Shown here piece by piece: positions 15,430-21,041 of a DNA stretch of 21,041 nucleotides. Position 1 is the stretch's first letter; every line of letters starts with the position of its first letter. The DNA is from DASUEB01 sp036275295. GTDB taxonomy: Bacteria; Bacteroidota; Bacteroidia; Flavobacteriales_D; Luteibaculaceae. The position numbers and the translations under genes are program-made. The notes under the pieces are model-generated. The model ran no database searches. It was not told the DNA's origin and was given only the letters and a program-made list of their open reading frames with translations. The stretch lies in contig DASUEB010000105.1 of NCBI GenBank assembly GCA_036275295.1, positions 1 to 21,041 on the forward strand, read 5' to 3'.

Positions 15430-16650
15430 ATGTCTAAATTATTGATCGTATTGGTTCTGGTTCTAGCAGTGATTGCTATCGCACAGCTGACTAGGTTATA
15501 TGAATTATCCAGAACACTGAGGGGAAAGAAAGAGGAAGAGATCTCTTTGGCCAACAACAAAATGAATGCTTGGCTTTGGGTAGCGTTTATGCTATCGTTC
15601 TACGCGTTTTTCGGTTGGTTGACCTACGAGTACGGCGACAAAATGTTGCCAGAGGCCGCTTCTGAACACGGTAAAATTGTTGATGGTCTGATGGATTTCA
15701 ACCTCGTACTGGTTACGGTGGTGTTTTTCATCACCAACTCGGTATTGTTTTACTTCTGCTTCAAATACTACGCTCGCCCCGATCGCAAAGCGCTATTTTA
15801 TCCTCACAACAACAAACTCGAGTTCATTTGGACCATTGTTCCAACCTGCGTTTTGGCTGTAGTGATCATTTACGGTCTAAAAACTTGGAACGATATCACC
15901 GATGAGGCCTCAGAAGATGCATTGGTTATTGAACTTTACTCGCGTCAGTTCGACTGGGCTGCTCGCTACGCTGGTCAGGACGGCAAATTGGGTAAAGCAT
16001 CGTTTAACTTCCTTGCCAACGACAACGCGTTAGGTCTGATTAACGACGCTTCTTACAGCAAAAAATTGGGTGAAATAGAGACTGAGATTCAGGCCACTGA
16101 AGAAAAACTAGCCAATGAAGCTATGTCTGACGCCAATGAAGAGGCAGCCCGTGTAAAATTGCGCCGTCTAAAAGCTCAGTTACTTCGTATAAAATCATTG
16201 AAGTCAGAGAAGGGCGAAATGGGTTGGGCAAACGACGATAAAATTGTGAAAGCTGAATTTCACATTCCAGTTGGCAAAGAGATTAAATTCTTGATGCGTT
16301 CACAAGACGTTATTCACTCAGCTTTCATGCCTCACTTTAGAGCCCAAATGAACACCGTACCTGGTATGAGCACTACCTTCCGTTTCACGCCTACCATCAC
16401 CACGGCTGAAATGCGTAAAAAGCTCAATAACCCAAAATTCAACTATATACTTCTTTGCAACAAGATTTGTGGTGCTGCTCACTACAATATGCAGATGAAC
16501 ATCATTGTTGAGAGTGAGGAGGATTATAAAAAGTGGTTGGCCGAACAAAAAACCTTCACTGATGGTTTTACCATGGAACCGGCAACTACTGAGAACGGAG
16601 AAACAAAACAAGATTCAACTTCTGCAATTGCGGCAACAACTATCAAATAA
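15430..16650 (+). CDS. coxB: Cytochrome c oxidase subunit II (CuA subunit) with extra helices and a coiled-coil insertion
   Basis: CoxB takes electrons at its CuA centre and passes them to subunit I. Expected CuA ligands are present: His296, Cys343, Cys347, His351 and Met354, in VIHSAFMPHF and CNKICGAAHYNM. The residue giving a backbone ligand between the two cysteines is Lys345, where most oxidases have Glu. The 406 residues exceed the usual length. Four hydrophobic segments appear (about 2-20, 47-67, 90-112 and 131-151) instead of two; the last two match the standard hairpin. A charged helical stretch at about 211-261, rich in Glu, Lys, Leu and Ala, interrupts the cupredoxin domain. There is no fused cytochrome c domain, so this is aa3 rather than caa3, as expected if ActA or ActE is the direct donor. 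coxA follows after 5 nt. Confidence 0.94.
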   Translation: MSKLLIVLVLVLAVIAIAQLTRLYELSRTLRGKKEEEISLANNKMNAWLWVAFMLSFYAFFGWLTYEYGDKMLPEAASEHGKIVDGLMDFNLVLVTVVFFITNSVLFYFCFKYYARPDRKALFYPHNNKLEFIWTIVPTCVLAVVIIYGLKTWNDITDEASEDALVIELYSRQFDWAARYAGQDGKLGKASFNFLANDNALGLINDASYSKKLGEIETEIQATEEKLANEAMSDANEEAARVKLRRLKAQLLRIKSLKSEKGEMGWANDDKIVKAEFHIPVGKEIKFLMRSQDVIHSAFMPHFRAQMNTVPGMSTTFRFTPTITTAEMRKKLNNPKFNYILLCNKICGAAHYNMQMNIIVESEEDYKKWLAEQKTFTDGFTMEPATTENGETKQDSTSAIAATTIK

Positions 16651-16655
16651 TAATT

Positions 16656-18482
16656 ATGGCATCTGTTGACATTCACGCTTCAGGACACGCTCACGTAGCA
16701 GACGACCACGGTCACGGTCATGATCATGGTCACCACGAGCACCACGAAACTTTTTTGACCAAGTACATTTTTAGTCAAGATCACAAGATGATCGGTCGCC
16801 AGTTTCTTATCACGGCGATTGTGATGGCTGTGGTGGCGATGATGATGTCACTGTTTTTCCGTCTCCAGCTAGGCTGGCCGGGAGAGAAGTTTGCAATTCT
16901 CAATACATTTTTGGGTGACAAATGGGCACCTGAGGGTGTACTCGACAAGAACATGTACTTAGCGTTGGTTACCATGCACGGTACCATCATGGTATTCTTT
17001 GTTCTTACCGGAGGTTTGAGTGGTACTTTCAGCAACCTACTCATTCCCCTTCAAATTGGTGCTCGTGACATGGCATCAGGCTTCCTGAACATGTTGTCGT
17101 ACTGGTTATTTTTCTTGTCTTCGGTTATCATCCTGGCGTCTCTTTTCCTTGAAGGAGGTCCTGCTTCCGGAGGTTGGACCATTTACCCTCCGCTGAGCGC
17201 CTTGCCACAGGCAATGCCAGGTTCGGGTGCAGGTATGACCTTCTGGTTGGTTGGTATGGCCATTTTCGTAGCTTCTTCGCTTCTCGGTAGCTTGAACTAC
17301 ATTGTAACCGTATTGAACCTGCGCACCAAAGGGATGAAAATGACTCGCTTGCCCCTTACCATTTGGGCATTCTTGGTTACCGCCATCCTAGGTGTACTTT
17401 CTTTCCCTGTATTGTTGTCAGGTCTATTGCTTTTGATCATGGACCGCGGCTTTGGAACGGCCTTCTACCTCTCTGATATCTTCATCGGTGGCGAGGCTCT
17501 TGATGCGGTAGGCGGTTCTCCTATCCTATATCAGCACTTGTTCTGGTTCTTGGGTCACCCTGAGGTATACATCATCATGTTACCTGCGCTGGGTATCACA
17601 TCTGAAATTATTGCCACCAATTCTCGCAAGCCTATCTTTGGATATCGCGCAATGATTGGTTCTATCCTTGCCATTGGTTTCCTTTCGTTCATCGTTTGGG
17701 GTCACCACATGTTCGTTACGGGTATGAATCCATTCCTAGGTTCGGTGTTTGTATTCACTACCTTGCTTATTGCCATTCCATCGGCGGTTAAGGCCTTTAA
17801 CTACATAGGTACCATCTGGAAGGGCAATGTAGTGTACACCCCTGCCATGTTGTTCTCTATTGGTCTGGTGTCTTCGTTCATCACAGGTGGTGTTACCGGT
17901 ATCATTTTGGCTGACTCAACCCTCGATATCACGGTTCACGACACCTATTTCGTGGTTGCTCACTTCCACATTGTAATGGGTCTTTCAGCCATCTTCGGTA
18001 TGTTTGCCGGTGTATACCACTGGTTCCCCAGAATGTACGGCCGCATGATGAACACTAAACTCGGTTATGCTCACTTCTGGTTGACGATTGTATCGGCTTA
18101 CGGAGTATTCTTCCCAATGCACTTTGTTGGATTGGCTGGTGCACCTCGTCGTTACTACGACTACACTGAATTCCCGATGTTCGATGGTGTAATTGACCTC
18201 AATGTAATGATTACCATCTTCGCTATCATTGGTGGATTTGCCCAGTTGTTCTTCCTCTACAACTTCTTCTACTCCATCTTCAGAGGTCAGAAGTCACCAC
18301 AAAACCCATGGAACTCAAACACCTTGGAGTGGACAGCCCCTGTAGAGCACATTCACGGAAACTGGCCTGGAGCTCTTCCGGAAGTTCACCGCTGGCCATA
18401 CGACTACAGCAAGCCAGGCAAAGAGCGCGATTTCGTTCCTCAGAACGTACCGCTCGAAGAAGGTGAAGTTGGCGACCACTAA
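16656..18482 (+). CDS. coxA: Cytochrome c oxidase subunit I (heme a, a3-CuB)
   Basis: The 608-residue product is the catalytic, proton-pumping subunit reducing oxygen to water. All ligands of a type A oxidase are visible: heme a His108 and His438, heme a3 His436, CuB His301, His350 and His351, and the cross-linked Tyr305. The Glu of GHPEVY (303) at the end of the D channel, Asp138 (IGARD) at its entrance and Lys379 (SAVKAFNY) of the K channel are also present. It has twelve or so membrane helices. The first 30 residues hold eleven histidines (DHGHGHDHGHHEHH), an extension absent from standard subunit I. It is the last gene of the operon, followed by a strong terminator. Subunit III and assembly genes are not in the window and must lie elsewhere. 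Confidence 0.96.
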   Translation: MASVDIHASGHAHVADDHGHGHDHGHHEHHETFLTKYIFSQDHKMIGRQFLITAIVMAVVAMMMSLFFRLQLGWPGEKFAILNTFLGDKWAPEGVLDKNMYLALVTMHGTIMVFFVLTGGLSGTFSNLLIPLQIGARDMASGFLNMLSYWLFFLSSVIILASLFLEGGPASGGWTIYPPLSALPQAMPGSGAGMTFWLVGMAIFVASSLLGSLNYIVTVLNLRTKGMKMTRLPLTIWAFLVTAILGVLSFPVLLSGLLLLIMDRGFGTAFYLSDIFIGGEALDAVGGSPILYQHLFWFLGHPEVYIIMLPALGITSEIIATNSRKPIFGYRAMIGSILAIGFLSFIVWGHHMFVTGMNPFLGSVFVFTTLLIAIPSAVKAFNYIGTIWKGNVVYTPAMLFSIGLVSSFITGGVTGIILADSTLDITVHDTYFVVAHFHIVMGLSAIFGMFAGVYHWFPRMYGRMMNTKLGYAHFWLTIVSAYGVFFPMHFVGLAGAPRRYYDYTEFPMFDGVIDLNVMITIFAIIGGFAQLFFLYNFFYSIFRGQKSPQNPWNSNTLEWTAPVEHIHGNWPGALPEVHRWPYDYSKPGKERDFVPQNVPLEEGEVGDH

Positions 18483-18498
18483 ACCGCATAGAAATTTC

Positions 18499-18531
18499 AA
18501 ATCCCCGTCCTATTTGGCGGGGATTTTTTTT
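18499..18531 (+). terminator. Intrinsic terminator of the act-cox operon
   Basis: AAATCCCCG (18499-18507) pairs perfectly with CGGGGATTT (18518-18526) around a 10-base loop, and a run of eight T follows from 18524. It begins 17 nt after the coxA stop codon. The A-tract on the left also makes the hairpin usable in the opposite direction. Confidence 0.9.
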
Positions 18532-18595
18532 GCTCCCAGGTCGATGGGGATGTTAGTCCGAATTCTTTTGGAGTAACTTGCAAAATCTTGTTCCC

Positions 18596-19351
18596 ATGAA
18601 GCCTATTTACAGCACATCCTTTGGCTTTTTCAGCTCAATTACCCAATGCGTTGTGGCGTTGGGTTGGTTGAGGGAAATTTTGACTTCTAATGGCCGTAAA
18701 CCGGCTGCATTTTTTTATCGCGCACCTTCCAACAGCAAATGGGTCTTGCTTCTATTGGGTTTCTGTATGGGTTTGGTTGTGCCTCAGGGATTGCAGGCTC
18801 AGGTGAAATTGGGGGCGAACCTTCAAAAAACGATTGAATCGAATGCGCCTTCTTTATTGGCGAGACTGGAGTCGAGAAACGGATTCTTGGTGAACCTGCC
18901 CATTCAAACGCGTATGATCAAAGTAGGGGCTAATTTTGGTCCAAAGTTGGGCTTGGGCCTCGGACTTAATTTTCTCAATAAATCATCGGTAGAGCGATTG
19001 AGCAGCAAATCGGTGCGATTGGTTTATGCCAGTGTGTTTGTGGAGTACAAATTTTTTGAAAAGGGGCGCTATTCGGCAGGTATACCTATTCAGTTTGGGT
19101 TTGGTAGTTTAGAATTTGTGGATGCGCAGCCGGTTCAAACCACGGTTTTTATTTATGAGGCCATGTTAAATGGCGATGTCAAGTTATTTCGGTATTTAGG
19201 CGTCGGTTTAGGTTTGGGTTATCGGTTGGGCTTGCAAAATCAATTCGCTGATCAGATTCCACTTACCACTCCGGCTTACGCTTGGCGTATCAATGTTTTT
19301 TTGGCCGAGGTATACAAAGACCTTACCAAGGGCAAAAAGTTGTCGCCATAG
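18596..19351 (+). CDS. Exported protein, probable small outer-membrane beta-barrel
   Basis: From the ATG at 18596 the product has 251 residues. A good signal peptide (WVLLLLGFCMGLVVP, cleavage near GLQAQ) begins only about 50 residues in, so either the start is wrong or the protein has an unusually long N-terminal region; an in-frame TTG about 90 bases on is another candidate start, and there is no ATG close to the hydrophobic stretch. The mature part of about 180 residues shows alternating strands with Gly and aromatic residues (GANFGPKLGLGLGLNFL, YASVFVEYKFF, GIPIQFGFGSLEF, YLGVGLGLGYRLGL), the pattern of a porin-like barrel of eight or so strands. I recognise no named family. The gene lies between the operon terminator and ruvB and should have its own promoter. 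Confidence 0.65.
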   Translation: MKPIYSTSFGFFSSITQCVVALGWLREILTSNGRKPAAFFYRAPSNSKWVLLLLGFCMGLVVPQGLQAQVKLGANLQKTIESNAPSLLARLESRNGFLVNLPIQTRMIKVGANFGPKLGLGLGLNFLNKSSVERLSSKSVRLVYASVFVEYKFFEKGRYSAGIPIQFGFGSLEFVDAQPVQTTVFIYEAMLNGDVKLFRYLGVGLGLGYRLGLQNQFADQIPLTTPAYAWRINVFLAEVYKDLTKGKKLSP

Positions 19352-19414
19352 GGTGTGCAAACCTGTTGCAGGGTAACGTCATTAAAGCGTATTTTAGCCC
19401 CTAAATACAACGAG

Positions 19415-20443
19415 GTGGAGCAGTTTGATCCCAGGGATGAATCGATTTATAAATCGGATAAGGAAGTAGACAAGGTACTGCGGCCATTGTCGTTTGGTGA
19501 TTTTACCGGCCAACTTGAGATCACAGACAACTTGCGGGTTTTTGTGCAGGCGACCAAGTTCAGAGATGAAGCCTTGGATCATGTGTTATTACACGGCCCG
19601 CCCGGTCTGGGTAAAACAACCCTAGCCAATATTATCGCAGCCGAGTTGGGTGTAGGTATTCGCATTACCAGTGGGCCGGTTCTCGACAAACCAGGCGATC
19701 TGGCTGGTCTTCTTACCAACCTCGAACCACGCGATGTACTGTTTATTGATGAGATCCATCGATTGAGTCCCGTTGTAGAGGAATACCTCTATTCGGCTAT
19801 GGAGGATTTTAAGATTGATTTGATGATTGACACGGGTCCCAATGCCCGATCGGTACAAATAGCCCTCAATCCATTTACCCTCATTGGTGCCACCACCCGC
19901 TCAGGCTTGCTCACCGCTCCTTTGCGCGCTCGATTTGGCATCAACTCGCGACTTTCATACTACGATACCCCAACCCTCTGCACCATCATCAAGCGCTCGG
20001 CTCGACTCTTGGATATTCCTATCGATGAAACGGCAGCCGTTGAAATTGCGGGCCGAAGCAGAGGAACTCCACGTATAGCCAATGCGCTGCTGCGCCGCGT
20101 TCGCGACTTTGCCCAAATCAAGGGCAATGGCACCATTACGCTCGATATCGCCCATGTAGCCTTAAAAGCACTCCATGTAGACGCCTACGGCCTCGATGAG
20201 ATGGATAATAAGATTCTACTTGGGATTATCGACAAATTCAAAGGTGGTCCGGTAGGACTCACCACCATAGCCACGGCCGTTGGGGAAAATGCCGGCACCT
20301 TGGAAGAGGTGTACGAGCCATTCCTGATTCAAGAGGGTTTTTTAATGCGCACGCCGCGCGGTCGGCAAGCCACAGAGAAGGCTTATCGGCATTTTGGCCG
20401 CCTTCCCCAAAGAGGAATGGGAGATTTGTTTGGGGGGGAGTAG
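19415..20443 (+). CDS. ruvB: Holliday junction branch migration ATPase RuvB
   Basis: RuvB drives branch migration of Holliday junctions with RuvA during recombination repair. I start it at the GTG at 19415, giving 342 residues, the usual length, with conserved sequence soon after (DKEVDKVLRPLSFGDFTGQ). A GTG at 19355 would add 20 residues that look unconserved (QTCCRVTS and so on). Walker A is GPPGLGKTT at 61-69 and Walker B DVLFIDEIH at 107-115. The sensor region GATTRSGLLTAPLRARFG carries the arginine finger, and the C-terminal winged helix contains GGPVGLTTIA and EPFLIQEGFLMRTPRGR. A ruvB close to coxA is, as I recall, common in flavobacteria. Confidence 0.96.
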   Translation: MEQFDPRDESIYKSDKEVDKVLRPLSFGDFTGQLEITDNLRVFVQATKFRDEALDHVLLHGPPGLGKTTLANIIAAELGVGIRITSGPVLDKPGDLAGLLTNLEPRDVLFIDEIHRLSPVVEEYLYSAMEDFKIDLMIDTGPNARSVQIALNPFTLIGATTRSGLLTAPLRARFGINSRLSYYDTPTLCTIIKRSARLLDIPIDETAAVEIAGRSRGTPRIANALLRRVRDFAQIKGNGTITLDIAHVALKALHVDAYGLDEMDNKILLGIIDKFKGGPVGLTTIATAVGENAGTLEEVYEPFLIQEGFLMRTPRGRQATEKAYRHFGRLPQRGMGDLFGGE

Positions 20444-20448
20444 GGGAT

Positions 20449-20476
20449 ACCAGCCTTCGCGGCGGCTGCGGCTGGT
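20449..20476. other. GC-rich hairpin downstream of ruvB
   Basis: ACCAGCC (20449-20455) pairs with GGCTGGT (20470-20476) across a GC-rich 14-base loop. It begins 6 nt after the ruvB stop but lacks a T tract, so it may slow or end transcription or simply protect the 3' end. Confidence 0.35.
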
Positions 20477-20551
20477 GAAACGTGAAACGTGATATGTGAT
20501 ACGTGAAAGGTGATACGTGATATGTGACGCGTGATAGGTGAAATGTGATTA
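20475..20551 (+). repeat. Tandem array, 11 units of 7 bp (GTGAWAN)
   Basis: Eleven consecutive heptamers all beginning GTGA, with no insertion or deletion: GTGAAAC, GTGAAAC, GTGATAT, GTGATAC, GTGAAAG, GTGATAC, GTGATAT, GTGACGC, GTGATAG, GTGAAAT, GTGATTA. Variation is confined to the last three positions. Confidence 0.9.
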
Positions 20552-20578
20552 GTTAATAGTTAATAGTTAATAGTTAAC
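20551..20578 (+). repeat. Tandem array, 4 units of 7 bp (AGTTAAT)
   Basis: Three perfect AGTTAAT units and one AGTTAAC follow directly from the first array, sharing its last base. The period is again 7 but the motif is unrelated to GTGAWAN. Confidence 0.9.
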
Positions 20579-20623
20579 GAATAAACGAATAAACAAATCA
20601 ACGCATCAACAAACCAACAAATC
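20576..20623 (+). repeat. Tandem array, 6 units of 8 bp (AACNNATN)
   Basis: Six octamers beginning AAC: AACGAATA twice, AACAAATC, AACGCATC, AACAAACC, AACAAATC, then a decayed seventh (AACCCTTA). The array overlaps the end of the second one by three bases. The plus strand is almost free of G and T here. Confidence 0.85.
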
Positions 20624-20842
20624 AACCCTTACAGGTAAATTCAAGCCCATAATTTTCCCAATCGAGCAATTGCCCTGTCGCTGATCAATTCGCCCGATAT
20701 TGTACGAGAACATATCCGCTATTTGCCATTTTCAATAGCCACAACCCAACTCAAAACGCGCGGATTTGCATGGCAGAGAGGTTATTTTTTCGGTGGGTTG
20801 AGGCAAATGTGGCCTCGGCTATTCAGATTGTGGTTTGACTGT

Positions 20843-21041
20843 TTATTTCAACGTGTTGAGGATGATCTGCGATGGGTATTTGCTGTCGTGATACAATCGG
20901 ATGAGCGATTTTTTGTATTGCGAGGGAGTGGCAGTGTAGGGGTCGATGAATTGCTGCGGATTGCGATCGACCAACGGAAACCAAGAGCTTTGCACCTGAA
21001 TCATCATGCGGTGACCCGGTAAAAAGGTGTGCATGACATCG
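20843..21041 (-). CDS. CocE/NonD-family hydrolase, C-terminal end (truncated by window edge)
   Basis: The minus-strand frame is open from the right edge to a stop at 20843-20845 and encodes the last 65 residues. The ATG at 21034 is internal: the codons before it continue the family pattern (DVMHTFLPGHR). The stretch HTFLPGHRMMIQVQSSWFP followed by LVDRNPQQFIDPY and a closing YHDSKYPSQI strand is what I recognise as the jelly-roll C-terminal domain of CocE/NonD (X-Pro dipeptidyl-peptidase-like) alpha/beta hydrolases, which are often exported ester or amide hydrolases in Bacteroidota. The catalytic domain lies outside the window, so activity cannot be judged. It converges on ruvB. Confidence 0.72.
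   Translation of the reverse strand, partial: DVMHTFLPGHRMMIQVQSSWFPLVDRNPQQFIDPYTATPSQYKKSLIRLYHDSKYPSQIILNTLK

Larger units (their letters stand above)
20444..20842. other. Convergent intergenic region with hairpin and tandem repeats
   Basis: This 399-bp stretch lies between ruvB and the minus-strand hydrolase. It holds a GC-rich hairpin (20449-20476), then three abutting tandem arrays (20475-20623). The remaining 220 bp show no gene and no repeat; a plus-strand frame at 20723-21022 runs over the hydrolase gene and looks like a shadow of it. Confidence 0.6.

Noticed and set aside
20475..20623. CRISPR array
   Set aside because: The units are 7-8 bp with no spacers and no cas genes nearby; these are plain tandem repeats.
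20723..21022. Plus-strand 99-codon frame at the right edge
   Set aside because: It overlaps the minus-strand hydrolase gene, whose protein pattern is recognisable, and shows no family character itself.

Overview
The window looks like a chromosomal segment of a Bacteroidota bacterium, probably Flavobacteriales or a close relative. The signs are a secreted protein with a type IX secretion (T9SS) C-terminal sorting domain, a TonB-dependent receptor with a carboxypeptidase-like N-terminal domain, -7 promoter elements of the TAnnTTTG kind, a general lack of Shine-Dalgarno sequences, and above all an alternative complex III operon fused to a cytochrome aa3 oxidase in the order typical of this phylum.

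Layout. (1) 1-296: 3' end of an unrecognised AT-rich gene, followed by a non-coding stretch (297-662) with a cluster of GC-rich hairpins. (2) 663-6168: three closely spaced plus-strand genes, namely a small His-rich lipoprotein, a large T9SS-exported beta-propeller protein with Asp-box repeats, and a TonB-dependent receptor. They look like one cell-surface operon, substrate unknown. (3) 6331-6762, minus strand: a small exported SPOR-domain protein, divergent from the next block. (4) 7053-18482: eight tightly packed genes, actA-actB-actC-actD-actE-actF-coxB-coxA. The first six encode alternative complex III, which oxidises menaquinol and passes electrons through iron-sulfur clusters and c-type hemes. 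The last two encode subunits II and I of the aa3-type oxidase that receives the electrons, so the operon encodes most of a quinol-to-oxygen supercomplex. A strong intrinsic terminator closes it at 18499-18531. A perfect TGTGA-N6-TCACA palindrome lies about 40 bp upstream of the predicted operon start site, suggesting Crp/Fnr-family control. (5) 18596-19351: an exported protein, probably a small outer-membrane barrel. (6) 19415-20443: ruvB. (7) 20444-20842: a convergent intergenic region with three abutting tandem-repeat arrays of periods 7, 7 and 8. (8) 20843-21041, minus strand: the C-terminal end of a CocE/NonD-family hydrolase running off the window.

Most of the content belongs to known families; alternative complex III in particular is a described system, and I do not see a wholly new one. 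The parts most worth a second look are the Crp-like site, the lineage-specific elaborations of CoxB and CoxA (extra membrane helices, a coiled-coil insertion, a His-rich tail), the three-gene surface operon, the hairpin cluster near the left edge and the triple tandem-repeat tract near the right edge.
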